Assembly (NCBI RefSeq): GCF_004361855.1
Contig: NZ_SNWQ01000005.1
Coordinates: 62,001 to 126,000 of the forward strand
DNA: 64,000 bases
From: Kribbella caucasensis
Lineage (GTDB): Bacteria; Actinomycetota; Actinomycetes; Propionibacteriales; Kribbellaceae
Direction: 5' to 3'
This document shows positions 25,201 to 34,716 of this stretch, in pieces. A program made the position numbers and the translations under genes. The stretch's first letter is position 1. Each line of letters starts with the position of its first letter. Below the pieces are notes generated by a model, which was not told where the DNA came from, did not search any database, and saw only the letters and a program-made list of their open reading frames with translations.

Positions 25201-28200
25201 ATGGCGTCCAGCGACAGTTTCGTGCATCTACACGTGCACACCGAGTACTCCATGCTGGACGGCGCCGCGCGGATCGACGAGTTGTTCAAAACCGCCCAGG
25301 AGATGGGCATGCCGGCGATCGCGACGACCGACCACGGCTATGTCTTCGGCGCGTACGAATTCTGGAAAACGGCGAAAAAGTACGACGTCAAACCAATAAT
25401 CGGAGTAGAGGCCTACTTAACACCGCACACCCACCGCAGCGAGCGGAAGCGGGTCAAGTGGGGCGACGCCAACAGCGGCCGTGACGACGTCTCCGGTTCG
25501 GGTGCGTACACCCACATGACGCTGCTGGCGAAGAACACCTCCGGCATGCACAACCTGTTCAAGATGTCCTCGCTGGCCAGCCTCGAGGGGTACTACTTCA
25601 AGCCCCGGATGGACCGCGACCTGCTGAACACGTACGGCCAGGGCCTGATCGCGACCACCGGCTGCCCGTCCGGCGAGGTGCAGACCCGGCTGAGGCTCGG
25701 GCAGTACAAGGAGGCCGTCGAGGCGGCCGCGGAGTTCCGCGACATCTTCGGCGCGGAGAACTTCTACTGCGAGCTGATGGACCACGGCCTCGGCATCGAG
25801 CGGGACATCCAGAAGGACCTGCTGAAGCTGGCCCGCGAGCTCGGCCTGCCGCTCGTCGCGACCAACGACCTGCACTACACCAAGCCCGAGGACGCGACCG
25901 CGCACGCCGCGCTGCTGTGCGTGCAGTCCGGCTCGACGCTGTCCGACCCGAACCGGTTCAAGTTCGACGCGAACGAGTTCTACGTCAAGACCGCGGCCGA
26001 GATGCGCGAGGTGTGGAAGGAGTTGCCGGAGGCGTGTGACAACACGCTGCTGATCGCCGAGCAGTGCGACGTCAGCTTCACCGAGGGCGAGGGCCGGTTC
26101 ATGCCGCGGTTCCCCTGCCCGCCGGGGGAGAACGAGGACTCCTGGTTCGTCAAGCAGGTCGAGGTCGGGCTGCACCAGCGCTACCCGGCCGGCATCACCG
26201 ACGAGATTCGCAAGCGGGCCGACTACGAGATCGAGATCATCGTCTCGAAGGGGTATGCGGGCTACTTCCTGGTGGTCGCCGACTTCATCAACTGGGCCAA
26301 GAAGCAGGGCATCCGGGTCGGCCCGGGCCGAGGCTCCGGCGCCGGTTCGATCTGCGCCTACGCGATGCGGATCACCGACCTCGAGCCGTTGGCGCACGGC
26401 CTGATCTTCGAGCGGTTCCTGAACCCCGAGCGGATGTCGATGCCGGACTTCGACATCGACTTCGACGACCGCCGCCGGGCCGAGGTGATCCGCTACGTCT
26501 CCGACAAGTACGGCGACGACCGGGTCGCGATGATCGTCACCTACGGAACCATCAAGGCCAAGCAGGCGATCAAGGACGCCGGCCGGGTGCTGGACTACCC
26601 GTTCGCGATGGGCGACCGGATCACCAAGGCGATGCCGCCGACGGTGATGGGCAAGGACATCCCGCTGTCCGGCATCTTCGACCCGCAGCACAAGCGGTAC
26701 TCCGAGGCCGGCGAGTTCCGTCAGCTGTACGAGGCGGATCAGGACGTCCGCAAGATCGTCGACACCGCCCGCGGGCTGGAGAACCTGAAGCGCCAGTGGG
26801 GTGTGCACGCGGCCGGCGTGATCATGTCCAGCGAGCCGCTGATCGACCTGATCCCGATCATGCGCCGCGAGCAGGACGGCCAGATCATCACCCAGTTCGA
26901 CTACCCGAGCTGTGAGACGCTCGGCCTGGTCAAGATGGACTTCCTCGGCCTGCGCAACCTGACGATCATGGACGACGCGGTCAAGAACATCGAGGCCGCG
27001 CACGGCATCACCATCGACCTCGACGCGCTGAGCCACACCCTGGACGACGGCCCCACCTTCGAGCTGCTCGGGCGGGGCGACACGCTGGGTGTCTTCCAGT
27101 TCGACGGTGGCCCGATGCGGGCGCTGCTGCGGTTGATGAAGCCGGACAACTTCGAGGACATCTCCGCCGTCGGCGCGCTCTACCGGCCGGGCCCGATGGG
27201 TGCGAACTCGCACACCAACTACGCGCTCCGCAAGAACGGCCAGCAGGAGATCAGCTACCTGCACCCGGAGCTGGAAGAGGCGCTGAAGCCGATCCTGGGC
27301 CCGACGTACGGCCTGATCGTGTACCAGGAGCAGGTGCTGAAGATCGCCCAGGAGCTCGCGGGCTACAGCCTGGGCAAGGCGGATCTGCTCCGCAAGGCGA
27401 TGGGCAAGAAGAAAAAGGAAGTACTCGACGCCGAGTACGTCGGCTTCGAGGCCGGCATGCAGTCGAACGGCTTCTCGGCGGCGTCGATCAAGGCGCTCTG
27501 GGACGTGCTGGTCCCGTTCTCCGACTACGCGTTCAACAAGGCCCACTCGGCGGCGTACGGGCTGGTCTCGTACTGGACGGCGTACCTCAAGGCGAACTAC
27601 CCGGCGGAGTACATGGCCGCCGTCCTGACGTCCGTGAAGGACGACAAGGACAAGATGGCCATCTACCTGAACGAGTGCCGCCGGATGGGTATCAAGGTGC
27701 TGCCGCCGGACGTCAACGAGTCCGACTCGAACTTCACCCCGATCGGCACCGACATCCGGTTCGGCCTGTCCGCGATCCGCAACGTCGGCGTGAACGTGGT
27801 GGCCGAGATCGTCGTGGCCCGGGAGGAGAAGGGCCGGTTCACCGATTTCGTCGACTTCATCGACAAGGTGTCGCTGCCGGTCTGCAACAAGCGGGTGATC
27901 GAGTCGCTGGCCAAGGCCGGTTCGTTCGACTCGATGAACCACGCCCGCCGGGCCGTCGTCGCGGTGCACGAGCAGGCGGTGGACGAGGCGATCGACCTCA
28001 AGCGGAACGAGGCGCACGGCCAGTTCGACCTGTTCTCGATGGGCGACGACGACGCGGACGAGGGCGAGGGCAACTCGCGGCTCACCGTGACGGTGCCCGA
28101 GATCGAGGAGTGGGACAAGGCGACCAAGCTCGCGCACGAGCGGGACATGCTCGGGCTGTACGTGTCCGACCACCCGCTGTTCGGCGTCGAGCACGTGCTC

Positions 28201-28749
28201 ACCAACGGCTCCGACTGCACGATCGGCCAGCTGCTCGCCGACGAGGACCGGCCGGACGGCAGCAACGTGACGATCGGCGGCCTGGTCACCGCGGTCCAGC
28301 GGAAGGTGAACAAGCGCGGCGACATCTACGCGATCGTCACCATCGAGGACCTGGAAGGTTCGATCGAGGTGATGATGTTCTCCTCGGCGTACCAGCTGCA
28401 CGCGCACCTGCTGAGCAACGACGCGATCGTGCTGATGAAGGGACGGTTGCGCCGCCGCGACGACCGGGTCGAGCTGAGCGGGTCCGAGGTGATCGTGCCG
28501 GACCTGACCGTGGGCCCGACCGGTCCGGTCGTGATCACCATGCCGGTGAACCGATGTACGCCGCCGGTGGTCGAGCAGCTCCGGGACGTGCTGCGGTCGC
28601 ACCCGGGGATGACCGAGGTCCAGCTGCGGTTGCAGGCCCGGCAAAAGACGACGGTGATGCGGATCGGCGACCGGTTCCGGGTCACCCCGACGTCGTCGCT
28701 GATGGCCGACCTGAAGGCCCTGCTCGGCCCGTCGTGCCTGGCCAGTTGA
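25201..28749 (+). CDS. dnaE: DNA polymerase III alpha subunit DnaE1
   Basis: Replicative polymerase. 1182 residues, normal size. The PHP domain starts HLHVHTEYSMLDG. The catalytic aspartates lie in PDFDIDFDD at residues 415-423. The GRGSGAGS, helix-hairpin-helix and C-terminal OB-fold (about 1015-1085, VTIGGLVTAVQRKVNKRGD) regions follow. Start ATG with GGGAGG a few bases upstream. Of the two actinobacterial types this is the essential DnaE1 rather than the mutagenic DnaE2, judged by the size and the intact PHP metal residues. Confidence 0.95.
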   Translation: MASSDSFVHLHVHTEYSMLDGAARIDELFKTAQEMGMPAIATTDHGYVFGAYEFWKTAKKYDVKPIIGVEAYLTPHTHRSERKRVKWGDANSGRDDVSGSGAYTHMTLLAKNTSGMHNLFKMSSLASLEGYYFKPRMDRDLLNTYGQGLIATTGCPSGEVQTRLRLGQYKEAVEAAAEFRDIFGAENFYCELMDHGLGIERDIQKDLLKLARELGLPLVATNDLHYTKPEDATAHAALLCVQSGSTLSDPNRFKFDANEFYVKTAAEMREVWKELPEACDNTLLIAEQCDVSFTEGEGRFMPRFPCPPGENEDSWFVKQVEVGLHQRYPAGITDEIRKRADYEIEIIVSKGYAGYFLVVADFINWAKKQGIRVGPGRGSGAGSICAYAMRITDLEPLAHGLIFERFLNPERMSMPDFDIDFDDRRRAEVIRYVSDKYGDDRVAMIVTYGTIKAKQAIKDAGRVLDYPFAMGDRITKAMPPTVMGKDIPLSGIFDPQHKRYSEAGEFRQLYEADQDVRKIVDTARGLENLKRQWGVHAAGVIMSSEPLIDLIPIMRREQDGQIITQFDYPSCETLGLVKMDFLGLRNLTIMDDAVKNIEAAHGITIDLDALSHTLDDGPTFELLGRGDTLGVFQFDGGPMRALLRLMKPDNFEDISAVGALYRPGPMGANSHTNYALRKNGQQEISYLHPELEEALKPILGPTYGLIVYQEQVLKIAQELAGYSLGKADLLRKAMGKKKKEVLDAEYVGFEAGMQSNGFSAASIKALWDVLVPFSDYAFNKAHSAAYGLVSYWTAYLKANYPAEYMAAVLTSVKDDKDKMAIYLNECRRMGIKVLPPDVNESDSNFTPIGTDIRFGLSAIRNVGVNVVAEIVVAREEKGRFTDFVDFIDKVSLPVCNKRVIESLAKAGSFDSMNHARRAVVAVHEQAVDEAIDLKRNEAHGQFDLFSMGDDDADEGEGNSRLTVTVPEIEEWDKATKLAHERDMLGLYVSDHPLFGVEHVLTNGSDCTIGQLLADEDRPDGSNVTIGGLVTAVQRKVNKRGDIYAIVTIEDLEGSIEVMMFSSAYQLHAHLLSNDAIVLMKGRLRRRDDRVELSGSEVIVPDLTVGPTGPVVITMPVNRCTPPVVEQLRDVLRSHPGMTEVQLRLQARQKTTVMRIGDRFRVTPTSSLMADLKALLGPSCLAS

Positions 28750-28756
28750 GGCGCCG

Positions 28757-29434
28757 GTGGACACTTCATCGGACCGGGGCGATGGGGCGGGGTTGACAGG
28801 GATGAGCCACACTGGCGAGGTGAGTCAGTCAGTGCAGCCCGGCCCGTACACCCAGCAGCCGTTCGGTTCGCCGTACGGACAGCGGCCGGAGCCGGAAGCG
28901 AAACTGCCGTGGAGCAAGGCGATCGCGCTCACCGTGGCCGGGTTCCTGGTCGCCGGCGCGATCGCGGGCTGGGCCTGGCAGCAGTTCGCACCGCTCGCGC
29001 AGTACACCGTCGACGAGAACGGCGGGTCGCTCGGCGAGGAGCAGATGACCCGGGTGTTCGGCCCGGACGGCATGTTCACGGCGATCGGGTTCCTGACCGC
29101 GCTGGTGCTCGGGGCCGGGCTGTTCTGGTGGTTGCGCAACTACGGTCCGTGGGCGGTGGCGATCGTTGTGCTCGGCGCGTCGTTCGGATCGTCGGTGGCG
29201 TGGGGTGTCGGCATGCTGCTAGGTCACGATCCGTTGCAGCCGCGGCTGGAGGCGGCCAAGCCGGGTGATCTGCTCGCGGCGCCGCTGGAACTGCACACCT
29301 GGACCCCGCTGGCGGCCTGGCTGGTCGGTGCCGCTCTCGCCACCGCGATCATCGCCACCACGAGCTGGCGGGCGGAACCAGTTGCAACCACATCGGTATC
29401 TGGCACGTCTGAATCGGCGCCGCAGGTGAAATAG
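28757..29434 (+). CDS. Membrane protein of unknown function (DUF2567-like)
   Basis: 225 residues from the GTG seven bases after dnaE; an ATG at 28802 is an equally plausible start. There is a Gln/Pro-rich N-terminus, then four hydrophobic segments (about 55-75, 108-128, 133-155 and 185-205). The VDENGGSLGEEQMTRVFGPDGMF segment resembles actinobacterial DUF2567 proteins, a call made from memory with moderate certainty. Function unknown. Confidence 0.6.
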   Translation: MDTSSDRGDGAGLTGMSHTGEVSQSVQPGPYTQQPFGSPYGQRPEPEAKLPWSKAIALTVAGFLVAGAIAGWAWQQFAPLAQYTVDENGGSLGEEQMTRVFGPDGMFTAIGFLTALVLGAGLFWWLRNYGPWAVAIVVLGASFGSSVAWGVGMLLGHDPLQPRLEAAKPGDLLAAPLELHTWTPLAAWLVGAALATAIIATTSWRAEPVATTSVSGTSESAPQVK

Positions 29435-29483
29435 CCTGTTGCGGCCCGGTGGTGTGAGGCCATCGGCGACGTGAGGGAGCCTG

Positions 29484-31451
29484 ATGTCCGACCAGACCAA
29501 TCCGCCGGTCAACCCGCGCCACCCCGGTGCGGCCGGTGGTCCGCAGCCCGGCCAGTACCCGACGCCCGGTTCCGGTGCGCAGGGCAACCAACAAGGCCCG
29601 TACTCCGCGCCGCAGCAGCAGCCGCAGCAGCCGCCGTACGGCGGTCCGCAGCAGCGCCCGGGCCAGTACGCCGGTCCGCAGGGTGGGCAACCCCAGTACG
29701 GTCCGCAGGGGCAGCCTCAGCGTGGTCCCCAGGGTGGGCAACCCCCGTACGGGCCGCCGCAGCACGGACCTCAGGGCGGGCAACCTCAGCACGGGCCGCA
29801 AGGCGGACAGCCGCAGTACGGGCCGCAGGGCGGGCAACCTCAGCGCCCGCAGGGCGGGCAGCCGCAGTACGGGGCGCAGGGCGGGCCGGCGCAGTACGGG
29901 CAGTCGGGTGCTCAGCAGTTCGGGCAGCCGGGCCAGGCGCAGTACGGGCAGGGTGGGCAGCCGCCGTTCGGGCCGCAGTACGGGCAGGCGCAGCAGTGGC
30001 AGCCGGAGCCGAAGAAAAAGCGCGGCAAGCTGATCCCGCTGGTCGCGATCGTCGCGGTGCTCGCGGTGATCAGCGGCGGCGCGGTGTTCGCCTACGCGCG
30101 GCTGAACGGCGGCGGCGACCAGCCGGCCGCGGTGCTGCCCGGTAACTCGATCGCCTACGCCCGGATCGACCTGAACCCCTCGGCAGGCCAGAAGGTCGCC
30201 GCGATCCGCTTCATGCTCAAGTTCCCGTCGGCCAAGGAGAATCTCGGGCTGACCAGCGACAACGACGACCTGCGGCAGAAGCTGTTCGAGCTGATCAAGA
30301 GGGAATCCGGCGACGACCTGGCCGACGTCGACTTCGCGACGGACATCGAGCCGTGGCTCGGCGACCGGGCCGGTGCGGCCGCGGTTCCGGCGGCCGACGG
30401 CGACGACGAGCCGGACGCCGTGGTTGCGGTTCAGGTGAAGGACCAGGGCAAGGCCACGGCCGGTCTGGACAAGCTGTTCGCCGAAGCGGAGGACAAGCCG
30501 GGCCGCGCGTTCACCGAGGGGTACGTGATCCTCGGTGAGAACCAGTCCGTCGTCGATGCCGCGGTGTCCGCCGCGAAGAACAGCCCACTGAGCGAGAACT
30601 CCAAGTTCGACGCGGACATGTCCGCGCTCGGCGAGCAGGGGTTCGCCTCGGTCTGGGCGGACACCAAGGGCCTGGCCGAGCTCAGCGGCCGGTCGCTCAC
30701 CGACGAGCAGCGGTCCGCCCTGCCGGGCGGGAGCATGGCCGCGGCGCTGCGGTTCGATGCCTCGTACGTCGAGCTGAAGGGCGTCGTGAACGCCGACCAG
30801 AGCGTCAAGGTGAGCTCGTCCGACGCTGGTGACCTGATCGCGCAGCTGCCGGACACGACGGCCGGCGCCCTCGCGTTGTCCGACGGCGAGAACCTGGTCA
30901 GCACGATGTGGTCCCAGCTGGAGAAGAACTCGGGTGGGCTGGATCTGAAGGAGCTGACGGCGAACTTCGCGGACGAGTACGGCCTGGCCATCCCCGACGA
31001 CGTGAAGCCGCTGCTCGGCAAGAACGTCGCCGTCGCGATCGACAAGGACGACAGCGACGGGCCGAAGATCGCGGCCCGGATGGAGACGGATGTGGCCAAG
31101 GCCGAGGGTGTGGTGGACAAGGTGACGAGCCTGCTCCGCGACCGGTCCTCGGCGAACATCCCGATCGAGAAGGCCAAGGACGACGACACGCTGGTGGTCG
31201 CCACTGACCAGGGGTACGCCGAGCAGGTGCTCAAGGGCGGCAACCTCGGCGACACCGAGAACTTCAAGCAGGCGATCCCGGACCGCAAGGGTGCGGTGAT
31301 GGTCGGCTACGTGGACTTCGAGGCGGCCGGCGGGCTGAGCGAGGACTTCAGCTCGAACAAGGACGCCGCGGCACTCCGGTCGGCCGGGTACACCATCCGC
31401 GTCACCGGCGACGGCGAGGCCGACTTCACCTTCAGGGTGGTCGCGAAGTAG
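29484..31451 (+). CDS. DUF3352-like membrane-anchored protein with GPQGGQPQ repeats
   Basis: 655 residues. The first ~170 are Gly/Pro/Gln/Tyr repeats (QYGPQGGQPQ units). Next come a KKKRGK basic patch, one membrane segment (about 183-205) and a large extracytoplasmic domain with ALPGNSIAYARIDLNPSAGQK-like start that resembles DUF3352 proteins of actinomycetes. It has no catalytic motif that I recognise. Such Q/P/G tails are common on actinobacterial envelope proteins. A 14-bp terminator stem follows. Confidence 0.75.
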   Translation: MSDQTNPPVNPRHPGAAGGPQPGQYPTPGSGAQGNQQGPYSAPQQQPQQPPYGGPQQRPGQYAGPQGGQPQYGPQGQPQRGPQGGQPPYGPPQHGPQGGQPQHGPQGGQPQYGPQGGQPQRPQGGQPQYGAQGGPAQYGQSGAQQFGQPGQAQYGQGGQPPFGPQYGQAQQWQPEPKKKRGKLIPLVAIVAVLAVISGGAVFAYARLNGGGDQPAAVLPGNSIAYARIDLNPSAGQKVAAIRFMLKFPSAKENLGLTSDNDDLRQKLFELIKRESGDDLADVDFATDIEPWLGDRAGAAAVPAADGDDEPDAVVAVQVKDQGKATAGLDKLFAEAEDKPGRAFTEGYVILGENQSVVDAAVSAAKNSPLSENSKFDADMSALGEQGFASVWADTKGLAELSGRSLTDEQRSALPGGSMAAALRFDASYVELKGVVNADQSVKVSSSDAGDLIAQLPDTTAGALALSDGENLVSTMWSQLEKNSGGLDLKELTANFADEYGLAIPDDVKPLLGKNVAVAIDKDDSDGPKIAARMETDVAKAEGVVDKVTSLLRDRSSANIPIEKAKDDDTLVVATDQGYAEQVLKGGNLGDTENFKQAIPDRKGAVMVGYVDFEAAGGLSEDFSSNKDAAALRSAGYTIRVTGDGEADFTFRVVAK

Positions 31452-31466
31452 CACACCGCGCGCAGA

Positions 31467-31501
31467 AGGCCCGGACGGTTCTCGCGTAACCGTCCGGGCC
31501 T
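31467..31501 (+). terminator. Terminator after the DUF3352-like gene
   Basis: Perfect 14-bp stem, 31467-31480 with 31488-31501, with a 7-base loop. It starts 16 bases after the stop and is followed by CTTGATT. Confidence 0.85.
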
Positions 31502-31554
31502 CTTGATTGATCCAGTGCCCGGTGCCGTCGAAGCTCACCAGCTCGGTCGCGGCC

Positions 31555-32115
31555 TCAGCCCCTGACGCCGTAACGCAGGTAGACCACACCGTTCCCGAAT
31601 CGTCGCTCGTCCCACAGCTCGAGATCGACGCGGACGTCGTCCGGGAAGAACGGATTGCCACCACCGACGATCACGGGTGTGACGAAGAGTTGGTACTCGT
31701 CGACGAGCCCGGCGCGGATCGCGTGAGCCGCCAGGTGTGGACCGTCGACGGCGATGTCGAGGTCGGACTCGGCCTTCAACTTGCGCACCGCATCGGGGTC
31801 GAACGTCCGCTCGATCCGGGTCCGCGCGCTGGCGACCTCGGTCAGCGTTGTGGAGTAGACGATCTTGTCGGTGCCCTGCCAGATCCGCGCAAACTCCAGC
31901 TCGAACGGCAGCTGCTCGGGCACCGTGTGCGCCGTCTCCCAGTAGACCATCGTCTCGTACATCCGCCGGCCGTACAGGTTCGTGCCGATCGATCGAAATT
32001 GCTTGTTGACGAACTCGTGCACCTCCTCCTCTTCAGCACCCCAGCCGAAGTTGCCGGCTGGATCGCTCACGAAGCCGTCGAGTGAGGTGGCCAACGAATA
32101 GATCAGCTTGCCCAT
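31555..32115 (-). CDS. Dihydrofolate reductase-fold (RibD C-terminal-like) protein
   Basis: 186 residues from the ATG at 32115 with AGGGCGAGG upstream; the 17-residue longer frame was rejected because MGKLIYSLATSLDGFVSD is the normal family start. TNLYGRRMYETM and VDGPHLAAHAIRAGLVDEY and VIVGGGNPFF are typical of the RibD_C/YwjB group of NADPH-dependent reductases. Substrate unknown; these are not true DHFRs. Confidence 0.85.
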   Translation of the reverse strand: MGKLIYSLATSLDGFVSDPAGNFGWGAEEEEVHEFVNKQFRSIGTNLYGRRMYETMVYWETAHTVPEQLPFELEFARIWQGTDKIVYSTTLTEVASARTRIERTFDPDAVRKLKAESDLDIAVDGPHLAAHAIRAGLVDEYQLFVTPVIVGGGNPFFPDDVRVDLELWDERRFGNGVVYLRYGVRG

Positions 32116-32264
32116 GGTGCCTCGCCCTTCCGTAGAAACCGTTGCCAGTTGCCTGGCGCTGTTCATGAAGACGAGCGACCGCCCGAAAACTCATCGCCGC
32201 TCTGTGTCGAAGGTGCGCGGACGGCTTCTACCTAGGGGTGACAGCAACCTTCGAGGAGGATCTC

Positions 32265-32630
32265 ATGATCACCGCCATCAGCACGGTCGCCATCCCCGTC
32301 AGTGACCAGGACCGGGCCGTTGACTTCTACGTCGGCACGCTCGGCTTCGACAAGCACCTGGACGCGCCTCTGCCGCAACTCGGTGGGCGCTGGATCGTCG
32401 TCGCCCCGCCCGGTGCCAGCACCTCGCTCGCCCTCATCCCCGCGAGCGCGGAGACCCCGGTCGGCACAGACACCGGCATCAGGTTCACCACCCCCGACGC
32501 CGCGTCCGCCCACGCCGCCCTCACCGCCCAGGGCGTCACCACCTCGGACCTCATCACCTGGCCCGGTGTCCCGCCGATGTTCACCTTCCAGGACCCCGAC
32601 GCCAATCGGCTCTACCTGGTCGAGGGATGA
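32265..32630 (+). CDS. VOC-superfamily (glyoxalase-like) protein
   Basis: 121 residues from the ATG at 32265, preceded by GAGGAGG. Paired beta-alpha-beta-beta-beta units; VAIPVSDQDRAVDFYVGTLGF at the start and FQDPDANRLYLVE at the end are the usual VOC signatures, with the final glutamate a metal-ligand position. The reaction is not predictable: such small VOC proteins include lyases, resistance proteins and enzymes of unknown role. Confidence 0.85.
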   Translation: MITAISTVAIPVSDQDRAVDFYVGTLGFDKHLDAPLPQLGGRWIVVAPPGASTSLALIPASAETPVGTDTGIRFTTPDAASAHAALTAQGVTTSDLITWPGVPPMFTFQDPDANRLYLVEG

Positions 32631-32633
32631 TCC

Positions 32634-33386
32634 TCAGAGCCGTACCCCGGTGAGCTGCTCGCACGCAGTCAGGAACGCATCCTGTACTGCGGGGTCGGTG
32701 GCTGCCGGGTGGGTCCGGTGCGGGCGGCGATGGTAGAAGTACGTGCCGGTGACGGGGTCGTCGGTAGTCGCCAGCCAGACCTGGGTTTCGGGGCCCTGAC
32801 CGAGATCGCCGGGCGCGCCCCGACCGCCCATCCTGGTCGCGACCCAGCCGGGATCGACGGCGTTCGACCGGACCTCGGGCCATCGCCGGGCCACTGCGAA
32901 CGCGATCAGCACGTCGTGCAGCTTGGAGTCGGAGTACGCCCCTGCTCCGCTCCAGCGGCGACGGGTCCACTGCAGATCGTCGAACGCGACCTGACCGCCT
33001 TCGTGCATCCCCGAACTCAGGTAGATCAAGCGATCGGGGCGATCGATCAGGGCGGTGAGCAGATACGGCGCGAGCGAGTTGATCGCGAAGACGTGCTCCA
33101 GACCGTCGACGGTTTCGCGGCGCGGTTCCTGTTCCCCGACCGCGGCGTTGTGCACCACGACGTCGAATCGCCCGTTCTCGTTGGCCTGCCGGGCGAGATC
33201 CTTCGTCTCGTCGATGCTGGCCAGCTCGCCGGTCAGTGCATCGCTCGCTCCCGGTACCGCGGCCAGCGCGTCCCGCGCCCGGGCTGGGTTGCGGCCGTGC
33301 AGGACGACTTCGTGGCCCTCGGCCACTAATCGCTCAGCCACCATCCGGCCGAGCCCATCCGCCGAGCCCGTGACCAGCACCCGCAT
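32634..33386 (-). CDS. Short-chain dehydrogenase/reductase
   Basis: 250 residues from the ATG at 33386, with GGAGGGAG upstream; the much longer open frame upstream is a shadow of the opposite-strand lipoprotein gene. The Rossmann loop is TGSADGLGR at the very N-terminus, NNAG is replaced by HNAAVG, and the catalytic region has YLSSGM then YSDSKLHD (YxxxK). Oxidoreductase of unknown substrate, resembling retinol dehydrogenase-like SDRs. Confidence 0.87.
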   Translation of the reverse strand: MRVLVTGSADGLGRMVAERLVAEGHEVVLHGRNPARARDALAAVPGASDALTGELASIDETKDLARQANENGRFDVVVHNAAVGEQEPRRETVDGLEHVFAINSLAPYLLTALIDRPDRLIYLSSGMHEGGQVAFDDLQWTRRRWSGAGAYSDSKLHDVLIAFAVARRWPEVRSNAVDPGWVATRMGGRGAPGDLGQGPETQVWLATTDDPVTGTYFYHRRPHRTHPAATDPAVQDAFLTACEQLTGVRL

Positions 33387-33483
33387 CTTCGCACTCCCTC
33401 CGCGCCGCGCCCCCCACTCTGCCAGCCCCCGCAAGGCCTGGCGAAGGGTCGACAGGGGAGAGGGATGGCGGCAGGATCGTGAG

Positions 33484-34710
33484 ATGGGCATGATTCGGCC
33501 GGCGCTGGTTCTCACGGCGCTGGCTCTGATCGCGCCGGTCGCGTGCACCTCCGACGACGACGGCACTGTCGAGCCGACAGCTGCCCCAACTGTCTCTGGA
33601 AAACCGACTGCTGTTCCAGGCACACCGACAGTCCGCCCGCAGAATCGCACGCCCGCCCCCTCCACGAAGGCACTCGACCCTGCCAAGGCGGCCGCGTTGC
33701 AGGCGGTGCTCGCGAAGGTGGTCAAGCTCAACGCCACCATCCCGGACGCGTACGTCGCCGCGCGGGGAATCACGGCAGCTGTGGTGACCGACAAGTGGAT
33801 GTGGTCGGGAGCGGCCGGCGTGGATGCTGCCGGCACCACTCTCGTCCCGACCACGATGCTGGGTGCCGCGAGCATCACGAAGACGTTTGTCGCCGCCGAG
33901 GTCATCCTGCTCGCGTCGGCAGGCAAGATCGACCTGGATGCACCGCTCTCGCAGTACGTGCGGCATCGGCTCACCGAGAACGACGCGCCCATACGGCAAC
34001 ACCTCGCCATGCGGGCCGGCGTACCGAACTTCCGGCCGGAGGAGTATGCGCAGCTGGACAAGGCGATCGCGGCCGCGCCGGGCAAGCACTGGACGGCGGA
34101 GGAGGTGCTCGCGTACAACACCGGGCCGCTGCTGCCGCCCGACAGTCCGTACAGCTACAGCAATCCGAGCTATCTGCTGCTCGGCTTGCTGATCGAGAAG
34201 GTCACCGGCCAATCGCTGGCGACCGTACTGCGCCGCGACCTGGCGCGGCCGGCCGGGCTGGAGCGGGCCGCGTTCCAGGACGCCGAGCAACCACGACCGC
34301 CGCTCGCGGAGGACCGCAATCCGTTGTGTGGCAAGGCCCGCGACGGATTCGTCCCGTGCCGGGCGTTCGCCAGTTCGCTGGGCGCGAGTGCGAGCCTGGC
34401 CGCCGATGCGCCGACGATCGCGCGCTGGGGCTATCAGCTGTACGGCGGACGCGTCGGGCCGGCGGAACTGGTGCGGCAGATGTCTCTGGGCGAAGGGAAT
34501 TTCGGGCTCGGCACGATGCTCTTCTCGTACACGTTCGGAAACTTCCTGGCCTTCGGGCACAGCGGTCAGCTGCCCGATCACACCAGCATGCTCGTCTCCG
34601 TTCCCGAGTTGAGGCTCTCGGTCGCGGTACTGGTCGCGGCCGGCGGCAAGGACGCGGACGAGCTGGCCGGCGAACTGATCCGCGCAGCCGTCCCACTCCT
34701 CGACGGCTAG
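33484..34710 (+). CDS. Serine hydrolase lipoprotein (beta-lactamase/PBP4*-like)
   Basis: 408 residues. A lipoprotein signal peptide with lipobox LIAPVAC puts it on the outer face of the membrane. A Thr/Pro-rich spacer follows, then a class C beta-lactamase/D-alanyl-D-alanine carboxypeptidase fold: SxxK as SITK, the YxN motif as YSN, and HxG as HSG in FGHSGQ. It may be a carboxypeptidase, esterase or lactamase. CAGGAT lies six bases before the ATG, close to the leaderless pattern found elsewhere here. Confidence 0.85.
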   Translation: MGMIRPALVLTALALIAPVACTSDDDGTVEPTAAPTVSGKPTAVPGTPTVRPQNRTPAPSTKALDPAKAAALQAVLAKVVKLNATIPDAYVAARGITAAVVTDKWMWSGAAGVDAAGTTLVPTTMLGAASITKTFVAAEVILLASAGKIDLDAPLSQYVRHRLTENDAPIRQHLAMRAGVPNFRPEEYAQLDKAIAAAPGKHWTAEEVLAYNTGPLLPPDSPYSYSNPSYLLLGLLIEKVTGQSLATVLRRDLARPAGLERAAFQDAEQPRPPLAEDRNPLCGKARDGFVPCRAFASSLGASASLAADAPTIARWGYQLYGGRVGPAELVRQMSLGEGNFGLGTMLFSYTFGNFLAFGHSGQLPDHTSMLVSVPELRLSVAVLVAAGGKDADELAGELIRAAVPLLDG

Positions 34711-34716
34711 CGGCAC

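Noticed and set aside
25417..28812. 1131-residue minus-strand open frame opposite dnaE, and similar long frames opposite ileS (16556-19633) and other genes
   Set aside because: Long antisense frames arise automatically in high-GC coding DNA; the proteins are Arg/His/Pro-rich with no family motifs, while the opposite strand encodes clear housekeeping enzymes.
32634..34121. 495-residue version of the short-chain dehydrogenase
   Set aside because: The first 245 residues are the antisense of the lipoprotein gene; the Rossmann motif begins at the ATG at 33386 with a good ribosome-binding site.
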